A stretch of 28,239 nucleotides of DNA from Gammaproteobacteria bacterium UBA6173 (GTDB lineage: Bacteria; Pseudomonadota; Gammaproteobacteria; Pseudomonadales; Pseudohongiellaceae): NCBI GenBank assembly GCA_002422225.1, contig DITX01000148.1:1-28239 (forward strand). The letters are read 5' to 3'. Positions 16,831 through 24,275 of the stretch are shown here, in pieces. The first letter of the stretch is position 1. Each line of letters opens with the position of its first letter. The notes under the pieces were generated by a model, which saw only the letters and a list, made by a program, of their open reading frames with translations, did not search any database and was not told the origin of the DNA. The position numbers were made by a program, and so were the translations under genes.

Positions 16831-16929
16831 TTGGTCAAGATATTTATTTTCCAGTTAAAGATTACAAGCGCTATAAAATACATGTAAACTTGCGTTTCAG
16901 ATTAATTCAGTTGGTCAAAAAATAACCAA
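16831..16929 (+). promoter_or_regulatory. AT-rich region with candidate acpP promoter and repeated GTTGGTCAA motif
   Basis: TTCCAG (16849-16854), 17 nt and TATAAA (16872-16877) form a plausible sigma-70 promoter for acpP. The string GTTGGTCAA occurs twice, at 16830-16838 and 16910-16918, and the second copy is the left half of a TTGGT-N9-ACCAA inverted repeat (16911-16929). A regulator site is possible but unproven. Confidence 0.4.
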
Positions 16930-16977
16930 TTAATCGGAATGTGTGACAAACATTGGTACTAGGAGCTAATAAGAGTT

Positions 16978-17211
16978 ATGAGCAGCATTGAAGAACGAGT
17001 GAAGAAAATTGTCTGCGAGCAGCTTGGCGTAAAAGAAGAAGATGTAAAACTGTCATCTTCATTCGTGGAAGATCTCGGCGCTGATTCTTTGGACACTGTA
17101 GAATTGGTCATGGCTCTTGAAGAAGAGTTCGAGACTGAGATTCCAGACGAAGACGCTGAAAAGATCACCACTGTACAGCTGGCGATAGATTACATTAACC
17201 AGCACCTGTAA
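16978..17211 (+). CDS. acpP: Acyl carrier protein
   Basis: A 77-residue acidic protein, the usual ACP length. Ser37 in GADSLDTVELVMALE is the 4'-phosphopantetheine attachment site. It carries the growing acyl chain for FabD, FabG, FabF and PlsX encoded around it. AGGAG at 16961-16965 is somewhat far from the ATG (12 nt), with a weaker AAGAG at 16971-16975. A terminator lies between it and fabF, which would give much more acpP than fabF mRNA, fitting the high cellular demand for ACP. Confidence 0.98.
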   Translation: MSSIEERVKKIVCEQLGVKEEDVKLSSSFVEDLGADSLDTVELVMALEEEFETEIPDEDAEKITTVQLAIDYINQHL

Positions 17212-17243
17212 CAGCATTCCGCTTATAGGATTGATACAAATAG

Positions 17244-17280
17244 AAGCTACTCCGGGCAGTTACTTGGAGTAGCTTTTGTT
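17244..17280 (+). terminator. Intrinsic terminator or attenuator between acpP and fabF
   Basis: AAGCTACTCC (17244-17253) and GGAGTAGCTT (17266-17275) form a perfect 10-bp stem with a 12-nt loop, followed by a T-rich tail (TTGTTTATT). It ends 22-27 nt before fabF, so it would stop part of the transcription that leaves acpP. Confidence 0.8.
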
Positions 17281-17301
17281 TATTCTGTGGAGAGATGCGA
17301 G

Positions 17302-18546
17302 TTGAATGGCAGGCGAGTAGTGATTACCGGTCTTGGTATGGTTTCCCCCTTGGGAAATGATGTCAGGACATCGTGGAATGCCCTCAAAGAGGCTAAAAGC
17401 GGTATCAATATTCTTGAGCAATTTGATACATCTGCTTTTAGTACCCGATTTGGCGGGTCCATCAAGAATTTCGATAGTGAACTCTACATGCCGGCTAAAG
17501 ACGCCAAGCGCATGGATGTGTTCATTCTGTATGGCGTTGCCGCAGGGGCGCAAGCCATGCAAGACGCGGGTCTTGATAGCGAGAACGCATTTGATCCCAC
17601 CAGATTTGGCGCAGCCATTGGTTCCGGCATTGGCGGTATTACGGCAATTGAAATCAACTCTGAATTGATCAGAGCCAGCGGCCCTCGCAAGGTGTCTCCG
17701 TTTTTTGTCCCTGGTTCAATCATCAATATGCTGGGCGGCACTTTATCTATCAGGTTTAACCTGCAAGGGCCTAATATTGCAGTCACTACCGCATGCACCA
17801 CGGGAACGCATAATATTGGACTTGCGGCCCAGATGATTGCGATGGGACAAGCTGATCTGATGTTGGCTGGTGGTGCCGAAATGGCAACGTCACCCGTGGG
17901 TCTGGGCGGTTTCTGTGCTGCCAGGGCGCTCTCTACCCGGAACGATGATCCACAAGCGGCCAGTCGTCCCTGGGATAAAGACCGGGATGGTTTTGTGCTA
18001 AGTGATGGGGCAGGCATTATGGTGCTTGAAGAATATGAGCACGCACGTCAACGCGGCGCAAAAATCTATGCAGAGCTTGCGGGATTTGGTATGAGCGCAG
18101 ATGCCTTCCATATGACATCGCCGTCCGAAAATGGTCGCGGGGCAGCAGCCTGTATGAAAAATGCACTGTTCAGTGCAGGTTTGAATCCCACCGATATTCA
18201 TTACATTAATGCGCATGGCACATCGACCATCGCAGGCGATATCGCTGAAACTCAGGCGATCAAAACAGTTTTTGGTGATTATGCTTATCGCCTGCCGGTG
18301 AGCTCTACCAAATCCATGCTTGGGCATTTGTTGGGTGCCGCCGGCGCCGTTGAAGCCATTGTGTGTGTGATGTCGCTTCACGACCAGGTGATTACACCCA
18401 CCATCAATCTGAACGAGCCCGACACACAGTGCGATCTCGACTACGTACCGGGGGGAAGCAGAGACGCGCAATTGACTGCTGTGCTCAGCAATTCCTTTGG
18501 ATTTGGTGGTACAAACGGTTCGCTGATTTTTAAACGGTTTGACTGA
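17302..18546 (+). CDS. fabF: 3-oxoacyl-ACP synthase II
   Basis: This condensing enzyme elongates acyl-ACP with malonyl-ACP. I chose the TTG at 17302 (414 residues; E. coli 413) because GGAGAG at 17289-17294 lies 7 nt before it and the protein then begins MNGRRVVITGLGMVSPLG, matching the E. coli N-terminus. The frame could also open at a GTG at 17287, which would bury the ribosome site. Catalytic residues are Cys165 (TTACTTGTHNIG), His305 (NAHGTST), Lys337 and His342 (STKSMLGHLLGAAG). The Pro that usually follows HGTST is Ile here. Its last codons overlap the longest form of pabC. Confidence 0.97.
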   Translation: MNGRRVVITGLGMVSPLGNDVRTSWNALKEAKSGINILEQFDTSAFSTRFGGSIKNFDSELYMPAKDAKRMDVFILYGVAAGAQAMQDAGLDSENAFDPTRFGAAIGSGIGGITAIEINSELIRASGPRKVSPFFVPGSIINMLGGTLSIRFNLQGPNIAVTTACTTGTHNIGLAAQMIAMGQADLMLAGGAEMATSPVGLGGFCAARALSTRNDDPQAASRPWDKDRDGFVLSDGAGIMVLEEYEHARQRGAKIYAELAGFGMSADAFHMTSPSENGRGAAACMKNALFSAGLNPTDIHYINAHGTSTIAGDIAETQAIKTVFGDYAYRLPVSSTKSMLGHLLGAAGAVEAIVCVMSLHDQVITPTINLNEPDTQCDLDYVPGGSRDAQLTAVLSNSFGFGGTNGSLIFKRFD

Positions 18547-18548
18547 CC

Positions 18549-18570
18549 AAGGAGCCACGAGCTTGGCTCC
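18549..18570 (+). promoter_or_regulatory. Ribosome site of pabC folded into a hairpin
   Basis: The AAGGAG Shine-Dalgarno sequence (18549-18554) leads into the stem GGAGCC (18551-18556) / GGCTCC (18565-18570). The TTG start at 18563 sits at the loop edge. Ribosomes finishing fabF (stop 18544-18546) would open it, suggesting coupled translation. Confidence 0.55.
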
Positions 18571-19444
18571 GCACCCGATTCTTTCTCCTGCCTTTTCAGA
18601 GTCTGTTTCCAGTCAGGATCGTGGATTCCTCTATGGTGATGGGCTGTTTGAAACAGTACGTTGCCGCCATGGCCGCTTGCTGTTCTGGCAGCAACATCGG
18701 CAACGCCTGATGTCAGGTTGCGCCAGGCTCGCTATTTCGTTTGATGCCACTGAGCTGGATTGTCTGGACGCAGACCTGACGCAGCATGCGCCCTCCGCTG
18801 ACTGTATTCTGAAAATTATTGTCACCCGTGGCGCCGGTGGGCGAGGGTACTCGCCTCCAATATCAACTCATCCCACCCTGATTCTGCAATGGCATGCACT
18901 GCCGGCAGATATCACTACAAATGCGTGTGATGGCATTGATGCCGTTATTTGCCGCCATCCTCTGTCAGTCAACCCCGTGACTGCTGGTCTCAAACACCTG
19001 AATCGACTGGATCAGGTGTTGGCCAGTTATGAATTATCACAAGTAAATTCTGTATTTCCTGAGGTGCGAGAGGGCTTCATGCTGGATGTTGACTCGCACC
19101 TGGTTGAAGGCACACGCAGTAATGTGTTTGTTGTCATCAACAATCAGCTCTGCACACCTGATCTGACACGTGCAGGTGTTGAAGGCGTGTTACGTAATCG
19201 CTTGATTGAATTGTTTGATTCCATGGGAATTAGTGTTGTAATCAGGCACATTCATCAACAAGAAATCAAACAGTGTTCGGAAGTTTTTGTGTGTAACAGC
19301 GTATTTGGGGTGTGGCCGGTCATGACGTTGCTAGAGGTCGATTCCTCGAATAAGACACAAACTCAATTTGAGTTTGCCTGCACTGACATGGCGCGGCGTG
19401 CACAGCAACGCTTACTCAAAGACTATCCTCTCCAACGTGGCTGA
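18563..19444 (+). CDS. pabC: Aminodeoxychorismate lyase
   Basis: This PLP enzyme splits 4-amino-4-deoxychorismate to p-aminobenzoate and pyruvate for folate synthesis. With the TTG at 18563 the product is 293 residues; AAGGAG lies 8 nt before it. Another TTG at 18539 overlaps fabF and has no ribosome site. Class IV aminotransferase fold marks are RGFLYGDGLFETVR, the PLP lysine Lys144 in LKHLNRLDQVLASYE, VEGTRSNVFVV and EGVLRNRLIEL. A D-amino-acid or branched-chain transaminase of the same fold is possible in principle, but the position between fabF and mltG is that of pabC in E. coli and Pseudomonas. It is longer than E. coli PabC (269). Confidence 0.93.
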   Translation: MAPHPILSPAFSESVSSQDRGFLYGDGLFETVRCRHGRLLFWQQHRQRLMSGCARLAISFDATELDCLDADLTQHAPSADCILKIIVTRGAGGRGYSPPISTHPTLILQWHALPADITTNACDGIDAVICRHPLSVNPVTAGLKHLNRLDQVLASYELSQVNSVFPEVREGFMLDVDSHLVEGTRSNVFVVINNQLCTPDLTRAGVEGVLRNRLIELFDSMGISVVIRHIHQQEIKQCSEVFVCNSVFGVWPVMTLLEVDSSNKTQTQFEFACTDMARRAQQRLLKDYPLQRG

Positions 19445-19450
19445 CAATCC

Positions 19451-20485
19451 ATGCTGAACACTGCGGTCAGTTTTGTACGTAAATACTGGGTCAGGATCGT
19501 CTTGTTTTTGTTGATGCCAGTCGCACTTGGTGGTGCACTGGTGTTCTACGCGGTCAAACAATACCTCGAAACACCCATTTTCCTGAATGAACCTCAGGTT
19601 GTTATGATTAAACCGGGCAGTTCTCTGACCCAGATCACTCGGCGCCTGGAGAACGACGGAATCCTGAATTGGTCTCGGGTGCTGGTGCTTTGGGCACGTT
19701 GGCAGGGGATAGACAGGCTGATACGCTCTGGTGAGTATGAGTTAACGCCCGGACTGACACCCGTGTCATTGATGAGCTTGCTGATGTCGGGTCGAAATGT
19801 TCAATATCCGGTCACCTTGGTGGAAGGGTGGACCGTTCGCCAGTCACTGGAGCATCTGTGGACACAAGAGAGTGTACTGGTCACGCTGAACGATAAGACT
19901 GATGAAGAAATCATGGCAATTCTGCAGTCGCCGTTTCCTGCTCTGGAAGGCAATTTGTTTCCGGATACCTACTTTTTCACCCGTAACACCACAGATGAAG
20001 CCATTCTAAAACGTGCTCACTCCCGACTGCTTGAGGTGCTGGAGGCAGAGTGGCAGGCGAGGGAGCAGGGGTTGCCTTATGATTCGCCTTGGCAGGCACT
20101 GATCATGGCATCCATCATAGAAAAGGAATCCGGGTATCAAGCTGAAAAAGCCGACATTGCAGGTGTTTTTGTGAGGCGATTGCAGCAAGGTATGCGCCTG
20201 CAGTCTGATCCAACAATTATCTATGGCATGAGCAGTGCCTATAGTGGTGTAATTCGCCGGTCCGACATTGATACAACAACACCGTGGAATACTTATCGTA
20301 TTGATGGATTGCCCCCGACACCCATTGCCATCAGTGGTCGCGACTCGATCAGAGCCAGCCTGAATCCCAATCCAGGGACAGCCTTATATTTTGTTTCACG
20401 TGGTGATGGTAGTCACCAGTTTTCAGACACCTTGCAGGAACACAATGCAGCGGTGCGCAGGTACTTGAGGAATAGCAATGAGTAA
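19451..20485 (+). CDS. mltG: Endolytic murein transglycosylase MltG
   Basis: A 344-residue inner-membrane protein (E. coli 340). One membrane helix (about 14-34) precedes a periplasmic LysM-like subdomain (PGSSLTQITRRLENDGI, about 55-72) and the YceG catalytic domain. The catalytic Glu224 lies in SIIEKESGYQ, followed by the signature MRLQSDPTIIYGM. It cuts nascent glycan strands and is thought to set their end length. It starts 6 nt after pabC and overlaps tmk by 8 nt. The ribosome site is weak, so coupling to pabC is likely. Confidence 0.96.
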   Translation: MLNTAVSFVRKYWVRIVLFLLMPVALGGALVFYAVKQYLETPIFLNEPQVVMIKPGSSLTQITRRLENDGILNWSRVLVLWARWQGIDRLIRSGEYELTPGLTPVSLMSLLMSGRNVQYPVTLVEGWTVRQSLEHLWTQESVLVTLNDKTDEEIMAILQSPFPALEGNLFPDTYFFTRNTTDEAILKRAHSRLLEVLEAEWQAREQGLPYDSPWQALIMASIIEKESGYQAEKADIAGVFVRRLQQGMRLQSDPTIIYGMSSAYSGVIRRSDIDTTTPWNTYRIDGLPPTPIAISGRDSIRASLNPNPGTALYFVSRGDGSHQFSDTLQEHNAAVRRYLRNSNE

Positions 20486-21137
20486 TCGGCTCGATCAGCA
20501 CCGCAAGGGGTGTTTTATCACGGTTGAGGGGACCGAAGGTGTTGGAAAAACAACCAATATCGCGTGGATTCGACAGTGCCTTAATGCCTATGGAATTGAA
20601 CCCTTGATGTCCCGCGAGCCTGGTGGCACAAATCTGTCAGAAGAAATCAGAGTGTTACTGTTAGAACCCCGGGAAGAACCGATGGCTGAGCTGACAGAGT
20701 TGTTGCTTATTTTTGCTGCACGCGCTCAGCATCTGGCGCGAAAAATTGTACCGGCACTCAATGCTGGGCAGTGGGTGCTGTGTGATCGATTCACTGACGC
20801 AACCTATGCCTATCAGGGCGGTGGTCGCCTGCTGGATAAAGCTGCGATCAACAATCTCGAAAACCTGGTGCAGGCAGATCTGCGACCTGATCTGGTGCTC
20901 ATTCTGGATATAGAGCCCGAGCTTGGGCTGCAACGGGCTCGGCAGCGCGGTGAACCTGATCGTTTTGAACAGGAAACCCTGGCGTTTTTTCGTCGAGTCC
21001 GGGCGGCTTACCAAGAGCGTGCCCGTCAGGACCCGACACGCTATCTGCTCATCGATGCCGGACAGAGTCTTGATCAGGTTCAACGCCAGATCCAATCAGG
21101 CATAGAGGCGTTTATGTCTCGAAGGCTGGCCGTATGA
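20478..21137 (+). CDS. tmk: Thymidylate kinase
   Basis: This enzyme phosphorylates dTMP to dTDP for DNA synthesis. The product is 219 residues (E. coli 213). The P-loop is EGTEGVGKTT (17-26), where the common Ala is replaced by Val, and the substrate motif is DRF (103-105) within CDRFTDATYAYQGGGR. The lid region has RQRGEPDRFEQE, with basic residues outside the P-loop as in the E. coli type. It overlaps mltG by 8 nt and holB by 4 nt (ATGA). Confidence 0.97.
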   Translation: MSNRLDQHRKGCFITVEGTEGVGKTTNIAWIRQCLNAYGIEPLMSREPGGTNLSEEIRVLLLEPREEPMAELTELLLIFAARAQHLARKIVPALNAGQWVLCDRFTDATYAYQGGGRLLDKAAINNLENLVQADLRPDLVLILDIEPELGLQRARQRGEPDRFEQETLAFFRRVRAAYQERARQDPTRYLLIDAGQSLDQVQRQIQSGIEAFMSRRLAV

Positions 21138-22081
21138 GCACCCACATATTGCCTTGGCACCAAAATGCCTGGTCTCAACTGACTTTGATGGTGCAATCCA
21201 ATCGCTTGCCACACGCATTGTTGTTGACGGGACCCTCTGGCAGCGGTCGACGTCAATTTGCAGATGCTTTTTGTGGTTATCTGATATGTCATTCCGATGC
21301 TGATCGTCCCTGCGGACATTGCAAACAGTGTTTGTTGTATGACAGTGGCAACCATCCGGATGTGATGGTACTGGCGCCAGAGGAAACCAGCAAAAGCATC
21401 AAAATCGAGCAGGTCAGGCGAGCCATACAATTTGTCGCTCAAACGGCGAATCAGGCAGATGCCACGAAATTGATTATTGTGCAGCCTGCTGAAGGGCTTG
21501 GTATTGCAGCAGCAAATTCATTGCTGAAGAGTCTGGAAGAACCTCCCGGAAAGACCTTGTTTATGCTGGTTGCAGAACCAGGGGCAAGCCTGTTACCTAC
21601 CATACGAAGTCGTTGCCAGCCGCTGGTACTCGATACCGCAAGCGATCTGCAGGCAATGCAATGGCTGACCGACCATAGCAGCGCAGCGCCTGAGCAATTA
21701 CAAGCAGCCTTGCAACTGGCGCCCGGCAGACCACTGCAAGCGCTGTATTTATTGGAGCAGGGAATTCCAGCATGGCGGTCTGTGCTTGAGCAGAACTTGC
21801 TGGCATTGCAGCACGGCAAAATTTCCCCTATCGAGATCGCAAAATCGGTCAGCACCCAGCCTGCGATGCGTGCTATACACTGTTTACAAGAGATTAATAC
21901 ACACGCCTGTCTGGCGTTATCAAAGGAAAATAATACAGAGGCTGTTAAGGTTCGTTTGGCTTTTCAACAAAAACTGGTGCCTGTCATTAGACAATTAAGT
22001 GGCACCGCCAATCCAAATGAGCTATTAGCACTTGAGTATGTTTTCGCGGAGTATTCAGCCGTCCTGGCAAGGTCAGGCTGA
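21134..22081 (+). CDS. holB: DNA polymerase III subunit delta-prime
   Basis: A 315-residue clamp-loader subunit (E. coli 334). The N-terminal AAA+ module has a degenerate Walker A, GPSGSGRR, lacking the Lys-Thr needed for ATP hydrolysis, as is normal for delta-prime. The zinc site is Cys52, Cys60, Cys63 and Cys66. LLKSLEEPPGKTLFMLV and the SRC arginine-finger motif (TIRSRCQPL) are present. It starts within the tmk stop (ATGA), as in E. coli and Pseudomonas, where holB follows tmk. Confidence 0.96.
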   Translation: MSTHILPWHQNAWSQLTLMVQSNRLPHALLLTGPSGSGRRQFADAFCGYLICHSDADRPCGHCKQCLLYDSGNHPDVMVLAPEETSKSIKIEQVRRAIQFVAQTANQADATKLIIVQPAEGLGIAAANSLLKSLEEPPGKTLFMLVAEPGASLLPTIRSRCQPLVLDTASDLQAMQWLTDHSSAAPEQLQAALQLAPGRPLQALYLLEQGIPAWRSVLEQNLLALQHGKISPIEIAKSVSTQPAMRAIHCLQEINTHACLALSKENNTEAVKVRLAFQQKLVPVIRQLSGTANPNELLALEYVFAEYSAVLARSG

Positions 22082-22119
22082 CGAAGACAGGTTTACCTGG
22101 ACAAGGAGAGTCCCGATTT

Positions 22120-22479
22120 ATGTTGCCTTCTAAAACTGAATCATCCGCAGCAGCGCTTATCAAAATCGCAATTACATCAATAGATGTGCTGTCAGCATGC
22201 TACATGCCCTTTCTGGATCGTAAAGGCGTGTTTATACCCTCTGGGCAACTTCGAGGACTAGGCGACAGAGTGTTCCTCGTACTGCGCTTGGGGCCCGATC
22301 AAAAGTTCGCTGCAGGAGGAGCTCAGGTCTGTTGGATAACGCCCCCGCATAGCAGTGATGGGCAAGTAAGCGGTTTTGGATTGCACTTTGATAAGGAGAA
22401 CAGCGAGTTGGCGCAAACAATTGAATCATGTCTTGCTCAAGTGGATATTCACAACAGAGCCGGCAGTCATACACTTTAA
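22120..22479 (+). CDS. pilZ: Type IV pilus assembly protein PilZ
   Basis: A 119-residue cytoplasmic protein. AYMPFV/CYMPFL, GVFIPS, LGDRVFLVLRL and QVCWITP resemble Pseudomonas aeruginosa PilZ (118 residues). It lacks the RxxxR and [D/N]xSxxG motifs that bind c-di-GMP, as does the founding PilZ protein, which instead works with PilF (PilB) and FimX in pilus extension. Its position after holB is the same as in Pseudomonas. AAGGAG (22103-22108) precedes the ATG at slightly long spacing. It should be the last gene of the fab block; no pilus structural gene is in the window. Confidence 0.9.
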   Translation: MLPSKTESSAAALIKIAITSIDVLSACYMPFLDRKGVFIPSGQLRGLGDRVFLVLRLGPDQKFAAGGAQVCWITPPHSSDGQVSGFGLHFDKENSELAQTIESCLAQVDIHNRAGSHTL

Positions 22480-22550
22480 GCCTTGCGCTGAGCTACAATG
22501 ATGCCTCAAACATAGTTGATCGGGGTTTTACCGGATACTGGAGGATAGAT

Positions 22551-23081
22551 ATGTTCAATATACATTCATTTTTTTCACCTTGGATTAAGACATCGGCAGC
22601 TGTGCTGATAGCCATGTTTGTATTGGTCTCGTGCTCTAATGATTCTGCGGAATCTGTCGCTTCCGCGCAAAGTGTGGCCCAGATGGACCTGTACAAGAGT
22701 CCCACGTGTGGCTGCTGCGGTATCTGGCAAGAACACGCGCAAGAGCGTGGTTTTGCGTTTACTGTGCATCATCGTGACAACGATGAGTTGACGCTCGAAA
22801 AACTCAGGCTCGGCATTAATCTACGCTACCACTCCTGCCACACGGCGGTTGCCGCCGATGGCAGTGTGTTTGAAGGACACGTACCTGCCTACCTGATTCA
22901 TCAGTATCTGGCTGCAAAACCTGCTGACAGTCTTGGGCTTGCGGTGCCAGGCATGCCACTGGGCAGTCCAGGCATGGAAGCAGGGGACAGGCTGGATCCG
23001 TATGATGTGTTGTTGTTAAAAACAGATGGCAGTACTGAGGTGTTCGCAAGCATCACAAATTTGCAAATGCAGTATCAGTAA
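22551..23081 (+). CDS. DUF411 family lipoprotein, predicted metal-binding
   Basis: The ATG at 22551 (176 residues) has GGAGGA at 22540-22545 and opens a lipoprotein signal with lipobox LVSC (Cys28). The open frame begins 41 codons earlier, inside pilZ, but that part is not used. The DUF411 domain shows YKSPTCGCCGIWQEH (Cys53, Cys55, Cys56), a second YHSCHTA site (Cys96, His97), GHVPA and GMPLGSPGME. The family is often found in copper and heavy-metal resistance loci and is annotated as metal-binding or CusF-like accessory; the true function is not settled. TACAAT at 22494-22499 could be a -10 box. Its TAA abuts the stop of the convergent oxidoreductase gene with no spacer. Confidence 0.88.
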   Translation: MFNIHSFFSPWIKTSAAVLIAMFVLVSCSNDSAESVASAQSVAQMDLYKSPTCGCCGIWQEHAQERGFAFTVHHRDNDELTLEKLRLGINLRYHSCHTAVAADGSVFEGHVPAYLIHQYLAAKPADSLGLAVPGMPLGSPGMEAGDRLDPYDVLLLKTDGSTEVFASITNLQMQYQ

Positions 23082-24275
23082 CTAAATTATCGCCGAATCC
23101 TTGATTTGCCTGGCCACCAGTTCAGCCAATGCAAGACTGGCAGTCAGGCCGGGAGACTCGATACCAAACAATTGCCAAAGCCCAGAGATTGCATGTGTGG
23201 AGGCATTCTGAATCATAAAGTCGGCGGCGCTACCGTCATTTGTGAGCAGCCGTGGCCTGATGCCGGCGTAATCGACAGACAGTTTTTTTTCATTGAGCCC
23301 GGGAAAATAGCGCTTGATCTCTCTTGAAAACAAGGGGATACGTGAACTATCTACTGCCAGATCCAGGCTGCTAACCGGTTCGATATCCGGGCCAAACCGA
23401 CATTGCCCCCCCAAGTCCAATGTGGCATGGATGCCCAGACCCCGGTGTGCCAGATCGGGTACAGGATAGATCAAATGAGAAAATGGGCTTTTTCCGGACA
23501 GCCTCAGATAGTTGCCTTTAAGAAACTGTATCTGAGGCACATGGCTGCTGGATAACCCCTCAATCGAGCGGGCCACATGGGCCGCATGAAGACCGGCACA
23601 GTTGATCAGTACACGACTCACAAGCTTTATCGTTTGTCCCACAGATTGCAGCGTCAAATCAAATCCGCCTGACCCGGGTTTGACGCTGGTATGCACCAGA
23701 GACGTTTGAATAGCCAGCATCACGCCTTTTGCCTGCGCTTCGCGCAGCAAATGCTGCATATAGCTGTGGCTGTCGATGATGCCAGTATCGGGAGACCAAA
23801 GTGCCAGGTCGGCTTGTACATTGGGTTCCAGCGCTCTGATCTGCGCAGCGTCCAGTAGCTGCAAGGAATTGACGCCGTTCATTCTGGCGCGGACAAGTAT
23901 GTCCTCCAGCCGGTGCTGTTCATCAAAGTTAGCAACAATCAGCTTGCCGATGCGCCGGAAGGGAATATCCATGCTATGGCAGTAGTCATACAGCAGTTCT
24001 CTGCCCTGCACGCAACACAGTGCCTTGAGACTGCCAGGTGCGTAGTAGATGCCTGCATGGATGACTTCGCTATTGTGGCTGCTGGTTTCCATGCCAACCT
24101 GGCCATGTTGTTCCAGCAGTACTATGTCGCGCTCTGGCAATACACTGGCCAGTGCTCTGGCCAGTGCTAAACCCACTACGCCTGCGCCGACAATACAGAC
24201 GTCAACACAATCTGCAGTTTGAGCTTGATCAGAATGCAGATGCGCCACCAACACTGCGTGGATCGGAGCTGCCAT
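23082..24275 (-). CDS. FAD-dependent oxidoreductase of the L-2-hydroxyglutarate dehydrogenase (LhgO) family
   Basis: A DAO-fold flavoprotein of 397 residues from the ATG at 24275. The FAD-binding motif is VCIVGAGVVGLALARAL (about 27-43). Next come HNSEVIHAGIYYAPGSLKA, the family hallmark also seen in L2HGDH/LhgO, and KGNYLRLSGKSPFSHLIYPVPD. The C-terminal part has LGIHATLDLGGQCRFGPD. The likely reaction is oxidation of a 2-hydroxy acid such as L-2-hydroxyglutarate, passing electrons to quinone or oxygen; the substrate is inferred from the family only. The start overlaps the 3' end of ggt by 47 nt. GTG codons at 24254 and 24248 are other possible starts but also overlap. GAGAG upstream on the minus strand supports 24275 modestly. 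Confidence 0.85.
   Translation of the reverse strand: MAAPIHAVLVAHLHSDQAQTADCVDVCIVGAGVVGLALARALASVLPERDIVLLEQHGQVGMETSSHNSEVIHAGIYYAPGSLKALCCVQGRELLYDYCHSMDIPFRRIGKLIVANFDEQHRLEDILVRARMNGVNSLQLLDAAQIRALEPNVQADLALWSPDTGIIDSHSYMQHLLREAQAKGVMLAIQTSLVHTSVKPGSGGFDLTLQSVGQTIKLVSRVLINCAGLHAAHVARSIEGLSSSHVPQIQFLKGNYLRLSGKSPFSHLIYPVPDLAHRGLGIHATLDLGGQCRFGPDIEPVSSLDLAVDSSRIPLFSREIKRYFPGLNEKKLSVDYAGIRPRLLTNDGSAADFMIQNASTHAISGLWQLFGIESPGLTASLALAELVARQIKDSAII

Noticed and set aside
16911..16929. FadR-type operator upstream of acpP
   Set aside because: Only the TTGGTC half resembles a FadR site; the spacing and the other half do not match.
18539..18562. TTG at 18539 as pabC start
   Set aside because: It overlaps the fabF stop and has no ribosome site, while the TTG at 18563 has AAGGAG 8 nt upstream.
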